Below are positions 53,522 to 62,312 of a stretch of DNA of 64,000 bases, piece after piece; the stretch's first letter is position 1, and every line of letters begins with the position of its first letter. A model generated the notes under the pieces. That model searched no databases. It was not told the origin of the DNA and saw only the letters and a program-made list of their open reading frames with translations. Position numbers and translations under genes: made by a program. This stretch comes from Mucinivorans hirudinis (GTDB lineage Bacteria > Bacteroidota > Bacteroidia > Bacteroidales > Rikenellaceae). Location of the stretch: positions 124,001-188,000 of the forward strand of contig HG934468.1 in assembly GCA_000723505.1 (NCBI GenBank), given 5' to 3'.

Positions 53522-54892
53522 ATGTACGACGTAATAGTTATCGGTAGCGGACCCGGTGGGTATGCGGCTGCCATACGCGCAAGCCAACTCGGCAAAAAAA
53601 CGGCAATCGTAGAGGCAGCCGAATTGGGGGGTGTCTGCCTAAACTGGGGCTGTATCCCAACTAAGGCGCTCCTAAAAAGTGCCACAGTGTTGGAATATGC
53701 AAAGCACGCGTCAGAATATGGGATTGAGATAGAGAGCATTACTACCAATCTTGAAAAAATTGTGGAGCGCAGCCGCGCCGTTGCTGCCGCAATGAGCAAG
53801 GGGGTGGAATACCTGATGAAAAAGAATAATATCACCGTTATCACCGGTCGCGGCGCGATCACGGCTCAGGGCACAGTGAAAGTTGGCGCAGAGGTATACG
53901 AGGCTGAAAATGTGATTATTGCAACCGGTGCACGTCCTCGCGAACTACCCTCTATTCCTGTAGACGGAGAACGTGTTATCACCTCTAAGCAGGCACTTGT
54001 TCTGAAAAAGCTGCCTGCTACAATGGTAGTTATCGGCTCGGGCGCAATCGGTGTAGAGTTTGCCACTTTCTATAATACTCTGGGGGTAAAGGTTACCGTT
54101 ATTGAGTATGCTGAGAATGTAGCACCGCTTGAAGATGAGGAGATTAGCAAACTTTTGGATAGAGCTTTGCGCAAATCGAAAATCGCGACAATGACCTCCA
54201 CCGCCGTCACAAAGGTTGAAACAACGGATGATGGTTGCAGGGTATACATTCAAGGCAAGAAAGGCGAACAAACGATTGATTGTGATGTAGTTCTCTCGGC
54301 TGTGGGTATATCTGCCAATATCGAGAATATCGGCTTGGAGGAGGTGGGCATCGCCACCGAGCGCGGCAAAATAGTTGTCAATGAAAACTACGAAACCTCA
54401 CGCAGGGGTATCTATGCTATCGGCGATGTTATCGCAACACCCGCCTTGGCGCACGTTGCCTCAGCCGAAGCAATTCACGCTGCCGAACATATCGCGGGAC
54501 TCAACCCCAAGCCAATAAACTACGACATTATACCTTCGTGCATCTATACAACGCCAGAGGTTTCGAGCGTGGGACTTACCGAGAAACAAGCCCTCGAGAA
54601 GGGTTATGAGTTAAGAATCGGCAAATTCCCCTACACCGCATCCGGCAAAGCAACAGCCGCGGGCAATCGCGACGGCTTAGTGAAATTAATTTTTGACTCT
54701 AAGACAGATATTATTTTGGGAGCACACCTTATCGGATTGAATGTTACCGAATTAGTAGCCGAGCCGACTTTGGCAATGGCTATGGGCGTTCGTGCGGTGG
54801 ATTTGATAAAAACCATCCACCCCCACCCTACTATGGCAGAAGCTGTTATGGAGGCGGCAGCGGCAGCTCACAACGAAGCGATTCACCTGTAA
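53522..54892 (+). CDS. lpd: Dihydrolipoamide dehydrogenase
   Basis: 456 residues. FAD site GSGPGGYAAAIRAS, redox pair GGVCLNWGCIPTK (two Cys five apart), NAD site VVIGSGAIGVEFA, FAD motif GIYAIGDVIATPALAHVAS and C-terminal His-Glu in HPHPTMAEAVMEAA. It reoxidises lipoyl groups of 2-oxoacid dehydrogenases or the glycine cleavage system; none of those partners is adjacent. Confidence 0.93.
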   Translation: MYDVIVIGSGPGGYAAAIRASQLGKKTAIVEAAELGGVCLNWGCIPTKALLKSATVLEYAKHASEYGIEIESITTNLEKIVERSRAVAAAMSKGVEYLMKKNNITVITGRGAITAQGTVKVGAEVYEAENVIIATGARPRELPSIPVDGERVITSKQALVLKKLPATMVVIGSGAIGVEFATFYNTLGVKVTVIEYAENVAPLEDEEISKLLDRALRKSKIATMTSTAVTKVETTDDGCRVYIQGKKGEQTIDCDVVLSAVGISANIENIGLEEVGIATERGKIVVNENYETSRRGIYAIGDVIATPALAHVASAEAIHAAEHIAGLNPKPINYDIIPSCIYTTPEVSSVGLTEKQALEKGYELRIGKFPYTASGKATAAGNRDGLVKLIFDSKTDIILGAHLIGLNVTELVAEPTLAMAMGVRAVDLIKTIHPHPTMAEAVMEAAAAAHNEAIHL

Positions 54893-54897
54893 AAGAA

Positions 54898-54935
54898 AAT
54901 AACCCCGAGTTTCGCGGAGGATAATCGGGGTTATT
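54898..54935 (+). terminator. Terminator after lpd
   Basis: AATAACCCCGA (54898-54908) pairs with TCGGGGTTATT (54925-54935) around a 16-base loop, five bases past the stop. Confidence 0.75.
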
Positions 54936-54936
54936 A

Positions 54937-55110
54937 TATTAACTCGGCATTCAATAATTTGGATTTTTGATAACTCTTTTGCGCAATTTCAGCGTTATGC
55001 CCACCCAATAAAAATCCCTATATATGTCTATTATACTGCGGTTTTTATTGCAGCTCAAGCCTTGAACTTGCATAAAATATCTGCAAAATTATTTAATGCC
55101 GAGTTAATAC
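54937..55110. repeat. Small inverted-repeat element, MITE-like
   Basis: 174 bases bounded by TATTAACTCGGCATTCAATAA... on the left (54937-54957, cited in part) and its inverted partner TTATTTAATGCCGAGTTAAT plus AC at 55089-55110. The right arm is an exact complement of the single repeat at 10223. The 131-base interior has no frame. No direct target duplication is obvious. It could be a non-autonomous element or a paired regulatory sequence; the IS4 ends in this window do not match it. Confidence 0.5.
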
Positions 55111-55128
55111 ATAAGGAAATCCCCAAAT

Positions 55129-55195
55129 GACCTACAAGTCATATAAGTCCTACAAGTCCTACAAGTCCTACAAGTCCTACAAGTCCTACAAGTCC
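55129..55195. repeat. Nonamer array with GACCTACAAGTC core (copy G)
   Basis: It begins with GACCTACAAGTC (55129-55140), continues ATATAAGTCC and then five perfect TACAAGTCC units (55151-55195). The core is shared with copies A and D but there are no heptamer arms. It ends ten bases before the stop of the RND pump gene. Confidence 0.85.
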
Positions 55196-55204
55196 TAATA
55201 GCCC

Positions 55205-58201
55205 CTACCGCCTCCGATAGCAATAATAGTACGCCAGCGGAATAAAAAATACCGAAACGATAGTTCCCACCACCATTCCTCCAATGAGAGCTAAGGATAG
55301 CGGGCGTTGCAGGTCATTGCCCATACCTCCGGCAAAGAGGAAGGGGACAATTGCTAAAATGGTGGTGAGCGAGGTCATAATAATAGGTTTGAGGCGGCGG
55401 CGACCACCCGTCATCACCGCACGTAGTGTCGAGTAGCCACCGCGACGCAGACGGTTGATGGTATCGACCTTGAGGATGGAGTCGTTAATAACGATACCGC
55501 ACATCACCACAATACCGATAAGCGACATAATATTGATGCTCGAACCGCAAATCCACAACACGAAGAGCGCGCCGAAAATATCGACAACAATCTCCGAAAG
55601 GATAATAAGGGGCTGAACCAGAGACTCGAACTGTGCGGCAAGGATGAAGTAGAGCAGCAGCAGCGAGACGATGAGCACGATGATGAGCTGCACGGTGGTC
55701 TCGCGAGAGGTGAAAAAGCTGCCGGTGAAGCTAACCTCGAAATCGGTATTTTTATTGACAACCTCACGCACAGCCGTCATAGTTTCCATTACATCCTTGG
55801 CATCTATGTTCATCGGCAGCGGGTAGAAATCGCCCTCGGCTCCCGAGATGATGCTCCGCAGGTCGCGCTCGCGATTCTCCACAAGCAAGACACGAAGCGG
55901 AATCTCCACATTCTCCACATTGCGCACACTCTTCTGGTCGAGAATCTGCCGAACGGTCTGCTCCGCCTCACCCATCTTCACGGGCAGGCGAAACTGCCCC
56001 TCGTTAATCTCGAAGAGGCGGTTTTCGTTGAATGCCGACTTCAAAACGTAGTATAGCTGGTTGTAATCCACCTTGTGCAGGCTCAGCAGCTCGGGTTTGA
56101 TGTAGAGGGTTACGTGCTCCTGCCACTCGACAGGCTCGATAGCCACCCCCGGCAGACGTGCCGAAATTTGGCTCAAAATAGGGTTGAGCTTATCGGGCTC
56201 GGGCGAGCGTCCCGAAGTGGGGCGCAAGCGCGTGAGCAGCATCGGCTCGGTCTCGGCAAAAATCATATCGAAGAGGTTGCCCGCCTCGGCTGTGGAGAAG
56301 GCGGCATCGGGGTATTTGGCGGCAACAAAGCTGCGCGCCTGCTCAATAACTCTGTCAATATGGTTACTCTTTACATAAATAATAGACTCATTCTTTGCTA
56401 ATTCAGGTGTGTGTGGCAACATAAATCGCTGCTGTCCGACCATTGCCGTGTAGTGCTCCACGCTATCCAACGCCGCCACCAGCTCCGCCGTGCGCCGCCC
56501 ATTCTCAGCAGCGGTGATGCGCTCGTTCCAATTCACGCTCAGCAGAATATCGTCCCGCTCCATAGGCGGTATCGTCCGCTTCTCCAATGCCATATAGACA
56601 AACACCGAACCGAGAGTCATAAGAACAACAATCGACCAAGTGATTGCCTGATGACGAAAAACCCATTTTAACCCTTTTTCATAGAGAGCCTCATAGTTTA
56701 TTATACTTATCTTAGTGAGGAACTTATTGGGTTTACGTGCGAGTGATTTCTTATAAAATAGGTAATAATATACAGGAATTATGGTCATTGCCACAATCAG
56801 CGAGCTGACAAGCCCTATGGTTACCGCCATTGCTTGGTCATAGAACATAGCTCCCGCAATGCCGCTCAGGAAGATAAGCGGAATAAATATGGAGCAGGTG
56901 GTGAGCACCGAACTTACCATCGGCGCAAAGACCTCCTGAGTTCCCCGCGCCACGGCATCGGCAAGGCTCTCGCCCCGCTCCCACCGCTGGGAGATGTTGT
57001 CGATAACAATAATCGAGTTATCCACCATCATACCAAGCCCCAGCAGCAAGCCCGAGAGCGAGATGATATTTATGGATATACCCATAACGAAGAATAAGAG
57101 GAGCGAAACCACCATCGAGAGCGGTATGGTGATGGTTACTAGCAGCGGCGTGCGCAAATCCTGCATAAAGAGGAAGAGGACAAATGCCGCCAAGAGAGCA
57201 CCAAGGATGAGGTTCTGTTTGAGGTTGCCGATAGAGTACTCCAACAGCTGGGTCTGGTCGCGCGTTATGGAGAACTCCACGGTGGGGTAATCCTTCGCAA
57301 AAAGCCCTACGAGCTTATCTATCTCGCTCTGCAAGTCGCCCATCTTGGCATCGGACTGCTTGATAACAGCCATCGAGATAGCCTCTTTGCCGTCCGCCTC
57401 AATCATTCCCGACACCCGCTGCGCTCGAAGAGTAACATTTGCCAACTCACCCACGCGGAAGAGTCGCCCATCGAGATTGACAACAACGCGTTCAATATCA
57501 ACCTTATCCACAATCTTTGTGCTGAAGCGGATATTATACTGATACTGACCATCTCTGACCGTCAGGTTGCCAAGATTGATATTGCTCGCATTAATCGCCC
57601 TCTCAATAATCTGCGGCTCAATATCCCGAAAATCATCCTTAAGCTCGATTACCAGCTCCGGAAATTGTTCGCCGCTAATATCCACAAAGGCAACCTGCGG
57701 CAACTGCTCCAACCGCTTGGCGATAACCGTGCGGGCAAAGGTGCTCAAATCGAGGATGTTGCCATCGTCCTTGGCGTTGATGTTCAGGTAGAAGGCAGGT
57801 ATATCCGTAGCCGAAGCCTTCACCACCGAGGGGCGCTCTATGCTCTTTGGCAGATAGCTCATCGACTTGTCGATACGCTCATTCACATCTATAAATAGGT
57901 AGTCTACGTCCGCACCGTACTCAAATTTCAACGAGATATTCGCCCCGCCGTCCTTAGCCTCAGTCTGAATTGAGCGCAGGCGCGAGGTCTGCATCAACTG
58001 ACTTCTCAGAGGTTGAACAACAGAGACAGCAAGCTCGCGAGCCGAAAGGGCGGGAGCATTGATGCGAACCGTAATCTCGGGTATGTCCACCGAGGGCATC
58101 AACCCCACAGGGAGCATCGACGAGGCTACAAAACCCAAAACGATGATGGCTATGGCAAACATCGTTACGGCTATGGGGCGGGTGATAAGTTTTTTTATCA
58201 T
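55205..58201 (-). CDS. RND efflux pump, AcrB/HAE-like
   Basis: 998 residues, twelve helices and two periplasmic loops. Fourth-helix region LSGLLLGLGMMVDNSIIVIDNISQRW, and GLVSSLIVAMTIIPVYYYLF, are typical of the hydrophobe/amphiphile RND group. It exports drugs, bile acids or lipids with the adaptor and TolC encoded just upstream. Last gene of the three-gene operon (TolC, adaptor, pump). Confidence 0.9.
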   Translation of the reverse strand: MIKKLITRPIAVTMFAIAIIVLGFVASSMLPVGLMPSVDIPEITVRINAPALSARELAVSVVQPLRSQLMQTSRLRSIQTEAKDGGANISLKFEYGADVDYLFIDVNERIDKSMSYLPKSIERPSVVKASATDIPAFYLNINAKDDGNILDLSTFARTVIAKRLEQLPQVAFVDISGEQFPELVIELKDDFRDIEPQIIERAINASNINLGNLTVRDGQYQYNIRFSTKIVDKVDIERVVVNLDGRLFRVGELANVTLRAQRVSGMIEADGKEAISMAVIKQSDAKMGDLQSEIDKLVGLFAKDYPTVEFSITRDQTQLLEYSIGNLKQNLILGALLAAFVLFLFMQDLRTPLLVTITIPLSMVVSLLLFFVMGISINIISLSGLLLGLGMMVDNSIIVIDNISQRWERGESLADAVARGTQEVFAPMVSSVLTTCSIFIPLIFLSGIAGAMFYDQAMAVTIGLVSSLIVAMTIIPVYYYLFYKKSLARKPNKFLTKISIINYEALYEKGLKWVFRHQAITWSIVVLMTLGSVFVYMALEKRTIPPMERDDILLSVNWNERITAAENGRRTAELVAALDSVEHYTAMVGQQRFMLPHTPELAKNESIIYVKSNHIDRVIEQARSFVAAKYPDAAFSTAEAGNLFDMIFAETEPMLLTRLRPTSGRSPEPDKLNPILSQISARLPGVAIEPVEWQEHVTLYIKPELLSLHKVDYNQLYYVLKSAFNENRLFEINEGQFRLPVKMGEAEQTVRQILDQKSVRNVENVEIPLRVLLVENRERDLRSIISGAEGDFYPLPMNIDAKDVMETMTAVREVVNKNTDFEVSFTGSFFTSRETTVQLIIVLIVSLLLLYFILAAQFESLVQPLIILSEIVVDIFGALFVLWICGSSINIMSLIGIVVMCGIVINDSILKVDTINRLRRGGYSTLRAVMTGGRRRLKPIIMTSLTTILAIVPFLFAGGMGNDLQRPLSLALIGGMVVGTIVSVFFIPLAYYYCYRRR

Positions 58202-58298
58202 TGTTTCTTCTACTGACCTATCTATCCAAAAAGTCCTACTTGTCTTAAAATCCTCCTCACTTCACCCTCACTTCACCCTCACTTCACCCTCACTTCAA
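58202..58298. repeat. 11-bp tandem array overlapping a stop codon, with degenerate core (copy H)
   Basis: Four units of CCTCACTTCAC (58255-58298, last base changed). Units three and four lie inside the adaptor gene and unit three contains its stop. Upstream of the array, TACTGACCTATCTATCC and AAAGTCCTACTTGTCTTA (58211-58247) look like a decayed GACCTACAAGTCCTA core. Read on the gene strand, each frame through the units meets TGA, so changes in unit number still end the protein quickly. Confidence 0.7.
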
Positions 58299-59346
58299 CA
58301 TTATCGGCAAGATTTAGATTGCCGCTCACAATTATCGCATCGCCGGGCGAGAGGTCGGCACCGCGGTCGGTATTTGCCACCACCGCGTAGGAGTCGCTGT
58401 TGGCTGCCTCTATCAAGACATACGTCCATATGGTCTTACCCTCGGGGGTCATACGGAACAACACCTCGTGGTTGTCGCGAATAAGCACCGCACTCTTGGG
58501 CACAACCATCTTACCCGCAACGGAGCTCTCCACATAGACCTTCACATTCATCCCGTCTAACAACCCGCCCGGGTTGGGTATGTTTGCCGTAACCATAATC
58601 TGCCCCTTCTCGTCCACCATCTGGTTTATCGAAGTGACCGTTCCCGTGTATCTGTTTTGTGGGTCAGTAAAAGTTGCTACCTTGACCTGCTGCCCCTCGC
58701 GCACGTTTTTGAGTTCACTTTCCAACACCGCAAACTCAATGTCGAAGGAGCCATCGTCAATCACCGTGCAGAAGAAGTCGCCCTTGGGGTTCTCCCAAAG
58801 TTTGGTTTTGAGGTTGGCAATCTTGCCATCGAAAGGGGCTGTCAAAGTGCACTTTTCGAGCGCCATACGCGCTGCCGCAACATCGTCCACCGCCGATTCG
58901 TAACCCGAACGTATCTTTGCCGTGCGCAGGTGCTCGGGCTTGACGGCAGTGGTGTCGCCGCTTGTGTAGCCAAAGCCGAGCAGGGCATCGCTAAGGTCGA
59001 TGCGCGCCTTTTCCAGCCGGCTCATCGCCTGCTTCAGCCTAAGGCTCTGCTCGCCACTCTCCACCGCGGCAAGAGTCTCGCCGCCACGAACCGTGCCGCC
59101 GTTCTTGATGTTGAGTTTATCGACAATGCCGCTCGCCGCAAATCGCAAATCGCTCTTCTGCTTGGCGCGGAGCTTGCCGTTGCTGATGAGCTGCGAGCGG
59201 AAGATGCCACGGCTCAGGTGGATGGTATCCACGTAGTTGATAGCCTGTGCGCGCTGAATCTTATTGTCAGTCGCCTCCTGCTTCTTCTCGCCATCGCACC
59301 CCACTGCCGCCACCGCCGCTAAACAGATAATTAGTAGTCGTTTCAT
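58279..59346 (-). CDS. RND periplasmic adaptor lipoprotein
   Basis: 355 residues from ATG 59346 (MKRLLIICLAA). Lipobox AVGC (Cys17). Barrel-sandwich halves near residues 55-90 and 150-190 (LRFAASGIVDKLNIKNGGTV, TAPFDGKIANLKTKL), a short hairpin, and a beta-barrel domain. The C-terminus is written by the 11-bp array, ending NVEVRVK. It links pump and TolC partner. Confidence 0.88.
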   Translation of the reverse strand: MKRLLIICLAAVAAVGCDGEKKQEATDNKIQRAQAINYVDTIHLSRGIFRSQLISNGKLRAKQKSDLRFAASGIVDKLNIKNGGTVRGGETLAAVESGEQSLRLKQAMSRLEKARIDLSDALLGFGYTSGDTTAVKPEHLRTAKIRSGYESAVDDVAAARMALEKCTLTAPFDGKIANLKTKLWENPKGDFFCTVIDDGSFDIEFAVLESELKNVREGQQVKVATFTDPQNRYTGTVTSINQMVDEKGQIMVTANIPNPGGLLDGMNVKVYVESSVAGKMVVPKSAVLIRDNHEVLFRMTPEGKTIWTYVLIEAANSDSYAVVANTDRGADLSPGDAIIVSGNLNLADNVEVRVK

Positions 59347-59401
59347 ATCGGGTAACTGTTTATTTATCAAAACATCTTGCTTAATAGGGTTTAGTTCCGG
59401 T

Positions 59402-59549
59402 CGATTTTCGCAGAAAATCGTACAGACCGCCGCCGCCCCACGCGGCGGTCTGCCTTTGGCATCCCACCGCCGGCGAGGAGTCTGAGTAACCCACAGGGTG
59501 CAGATTATTTACCTTCGCTGCGTTTGGGCAAAGACGAGCCTCGCACCCT
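59402..59549. other. Three hairpins between TolC and adaptor genes
   Basis: In the 223-base gap: CGATTTTC-GCA-GAAAATCG (59402-59420), a GC-rich stem CAGACCGCCG/CGGCGGTCTG (59423-59452), and AGGGTGC/GCACCCT enclosing 41 bases (59495-59549). No frame is visible. They may attenuate or stabilise the downstream adaptor-pump message. Confidence 0.5.
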
Positions 59550-59569
59550 ACAAAATTAGAGTCGAGTTA

Positions 59570-61048
59570 CTATTCCGTTATTTTATCAAACTCCGCCGAG
59601 ATATTCTGCTCCTTTAGAAAATCGTAGAGGGTCATTCGCTGAATGGAGTAGTAGTAGCTCCAGTAGTTGTGAAGCTCCGTGATTAGACGGTTGTGTGCCG
59701 AATTTCGCTCGGATTGCGCCGTGTTCAGCTCCAGAACGCTCAACTTACCTTCGGCGAACTGCTCTGTGGAGATGCGGTAACGCTCTGCCGATACCTCGTC
59801 CGCACGGCGCGATATGCCACACTGCATACCCTGATTGTTGAACTGCATAACCTTCAAATATATATCCTGTCGGCGGTCGATAGCATCTTTCTCCAAGGTA
59901 GCCTCCACAACATCCTGCTGCGAGAGCGACATTTTCACTCTGCCCTTCGATACACCACCATCAAAAATAGGCACGCTAATACCCAGCCGCACAGTCTCTT
60001 GGTCTAACGGATTACGATAAGCTCCCGCCAAATCCTTCGCCACCTGATTCAACCCGAAGCGGGCATAAAGGTTAAATTGGGGATTGTGCTCCGCCTTAGC
60101 CTGAGCCACTGCCTTCTCGGCTTCGAGGCGGCTGACCTTCTGCCGATAGGCAAAAGAGGTGTTATCCATCGTCAGGCGATATGCCGAATCAAGGCTGATA
60201 TTAAGCTCGGGCACATCCTCGGGAACTCTCAGAGTAATATCAACACGCTCGTTATAACCCAGATATGAGCGCAGACGCGCCTGCGCAAGGTTTAGCTGGA
60301 GCTGATTTTCGTTGATGGCAATGCCCTCGTTCAGAAGGCGTAGCTCGAGCTGCAATAGGTCGGAGTGGGTTATCGCCCCAAGCTCAAAACGGCGTTTGGA
60401 GATCCTGAAGAGCGTATCTGTCGAGGCGTGGTTCACCCGCGCCATCTCCAAATTCTGTTGCGCCACCAACTGATTGAAAAAGAGGGTTACGGCATAGTTT
60501 ATAATGCTCTCGCGCGCCTCCAAGAAGTTGAACTTTGCCAATTCATAACGCACCGGCTCAATCTTCTTGTCCCATTTGAGGCGGTTGAATGCTCCGATAG
60601 GCTGATTGAGAATCAAGCTGATAGGCGATGAGTTGTAGTAAACACCGTGCTGGGGCGCGTATTGGTCTAACCTATCCAACCCCGAAGATAGTGAAACGGT
60701 ACCGCCAGTAAGCCCAATGTTCTGTATCACATTCAGCCCAAGGCTGTTGCGCATCGCATAGTTCTGCACATATTTATACTCTCCCGTGTTGGGGTCTTGG
60801 AGCGAGACGAGCGAGCGGTCGAAGCTAGGTAATGTCCCGTCCAAAGAAAATTTGGGCAGAAACTGCGCCCTGTATGTCCTATACTGCCAATAACTGCCCA
60901 AAAACGAATGACGCGCCACCATCGCATCAATCGAATTCTCCATCGCCAAATCTATCACCTCCTCCAAAGAGTGGCTCACCGAGATACGCTCCTGCGCCGA
61001 GACACTGAGACTCACAACGGATAAAAGTGTAAATATTATCTTCTTCAT
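59570..61048 (-). CDS. TolC-family outer-membrane efflux protein
   Basis: 492 residues with signal peptide (about 1-18). Two OEP repeats with long helices (YELAKFNFLEARESIINYAVTLFFNQL, SVLELNTAQSERNSAHNRLITEL cited in part). First gene of the operon with the adaptor and AcrB-like pump. Full length for the family. Confidence 0.9.
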   Translation of the reverse strand: MKKIIFTLLSVVSLSVSAQERISVSHSLEEVIDLAMENSIDAMVARHSFLGSYWQYRTYRAQFLPKFSLDGTLPSFDRSLVSLQDPNTGEYKYVQNYAMRNSLGLNVIQNIGLTGGTVSLSSGLDRLDQYAPQHGVYYNSSPISLILNQPIGAFNRLKWDKKIEPVRYELAKFNFLEARESIINYAVTLFFNQLVAQQNLEMARVNHASTDTLFRISKRRFELGAITHSDLLQLELRLLNEGIAINENQLQLNLAQARLRSYLGYNERVDITLRVPEDVPELNISLDSAYRLTMDNTSFAYRQKVSRLEAEKAVAQAKAEHNPQFNLYARFGLNQVAKDLAGAYRNPLDQETVRLGISVPIFDGGVSKGRVKMSLSQQDVVEATLEKDAIDRRQDIYLKVMQFNNQGMQCGISRRADEVSAERYRISTEQFAEGKLSVLELNTAQSERNSAHNRLITELHNYWSYYYSIQRMTLYDFLKEQNISAEFDKITE

Positions 61049-61109
61049 CTACTAATAATTTATTCGTCAGTAACGCAGAAATGGATGGCACTCCGTCTCT
61101 ACAACAGTC

Positions 61110-61140
61110 CAAAGATAAAAATTAAGCGTCTGATTTCAAA
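61110..61140 (-). promoter_or_regulatory. Promoter of the RND efflux operon
   Basis: Minus strand TTTG (61137-61140), 19 bases, TATCTTTG (61110-61117): a full consensus match, with a leader of about 55 nt before the TolC ATG. Confidence 0.75.
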
Positions 61141-61181
61141 ATAAAATTACGGAAATAATTTTTTTTAGCAAATTAAAACTG

Positions 61182-61217
61182 CAAAAGTTCGTTAATAAGT
61201 TTATTAACGAACTTTTG
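61182..61217. promoter_or_regulatory. Perfect palindrome, likely operator or terminator
   Basis: AAAAGTTCGTTAATAA, GT, TTATTAACGAACTTTT: 16-base arms with no mismatch, extended by one C/G pair. The two-base spacer favours a dimeric repressor site (TetR-like operators look like this) 42 bases upstream of the efflux -33 box. As a terminator for sufD it would be A/T-rich with a tight loop. No regulator gene is nearby. Confidence 0.55.
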
Positions 61218-61224
61218 TCACTAA

Positions 61225-61355
61225 CGGGGGGCTAAAAAATTAGTAAATCACCATCTTGGGGTTGTTCACAGGAATATTCCTTTGTTATTTTGGGTTTTTC
61301 GGAAGCCCCCGAAGAAGTTGCTACAATGAGCTCAATGCGTGGTCGATGTGAACGA
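61225..61355. other. Gap after sufD with a closed orphan frame
   Basis: Directly after sufD the minus strand has a 43-codon open frame without ATG, GTG or TTG (it reads IELIVATSSGASEKPK and ends DGDLLIF), between two stops. GGGGGCT near 61227 and AGCCCCC near 61302 form an inverted pair. It may be the tail of a lost gene; I do not call it a CDS. Confidence 0.3.
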
Positions 61356-62312
61356 TTAGAGCGCTAGCCTTGATGCAATTTTTTGTTTTACAATGTTTTG
61401 AAGCTCGCCAAACTCATCCAAACGAACCACATCTTCGGCAAAGCCCTCAATTTGCAATAGACGTGCAACGTCCGCAGAGATGCCCCGCTGACGCATATAG
61501 TAGATGACCTCGGCATCCAATCTGCCAACGGTTGCTCCGTGACTGCACTTTACGTCATCGTTATAAATCTCCAACCACGGGCGGCTGTTTATGCGCGCCT
61601 TTTCCGATATTAGTATGTTGTGATTCTGCTGATTAGCCGAAGTTTGAAAAGCCTCCTTAGCCACGAAGATGTGTCCCGTAAATGCAGCTGTGGAATGTCC
61701 GCCTACCACCCCTTTTAGAAATTGACGACTAGTGGTATGCGAGGTTAGATGATTTATTTTTATGTAATTATCGACGTGTTCGCCGTTGTCTGTCAGGTAT
61801 AGTCCATTAATAGAACACTCCGCTCCATCCCCGGCGAGTTGAATTGTTTGATTTCGCACCACACACTGATTACTGATATCAATGACCGAAATTTCCGCAA
61901 AACCGCCGCCACTCACCACTGCCGACAAATCGGAGACAATCAACGAACGACTGTCGGTAATGATAGCTAATTTGAGCTTTGCACCGTTTTCAACTTCGAT
62001 ATTCAACTGTTCACGAATTTTCACCTCCGTGCCACTGTGATGAAAAATCACAACCATTGCAGAGGCTGTCACATCCACCTTGATTTGGTTCACAACTGTG
62101 TAGCTCTTCGCCGCTCCATAATGCAAATCTATGGTAATCACACCACAAGCCTGCTCTGCTCTACCAATGAAGACATCATATCCGTGAGCGGTTTCGGTGA
62201 AAAATCTTGCCTGTGCGGTTATTGATTTTTCTACGATGCCGTTTGCGGAAAATTCGATTAATTTCTCAATATCAGGCGTATATTTGTATCTCTCGCTATT
62301 CATCGTTGCCAT
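61356..62312 (-). CDS. sufD: Fe-S cluster assembly protein SufD
   Basis: 318 residues, SufB/SufD beta-helix core (about 80-300): GGHSTAAFTGHIFVAKEAFQTSANQQNHNILIS cited at its ends, INSRPWLEIYNDDVKCSHGATVG with the conserved Cys-Ser-His, and MRQRGIS. It forms a scaffold with SufB and SufC for new Fe-S clusters. It overlaps the sufC end by 17 bases. Shorter at the N-terminus than E. coli SufD, as usual in this phylum. Confidence 0.92.
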   Translation of the reverse strand: MATMNSERYKYTPDIEKLIEFSANGIVEKSITAQARFFTETAHGYDVFIGRAEQACGVITIDLHYGAAKSYTVVNQIKVDVTASAMVVIFHHSGTEVKIREQLNIEVENGAKLKLAIITDSRSLIVSDLSAVVSGGGFAEISVIDISNQCVVRNQTIQLAGDGAECSINGLYLTDNGEHVDNYIKINHLTSHTTSRQFLKGVVGGHSTAAFTGHIFVAKEAFQTSANQQNHNILISEKARINSRPWLEIYNDDVKCSHGATVGRLDAEVIYYMRQRGISADVARLLQIEGFAEDVVRLDEFGELQNIVKQKIASRLAL

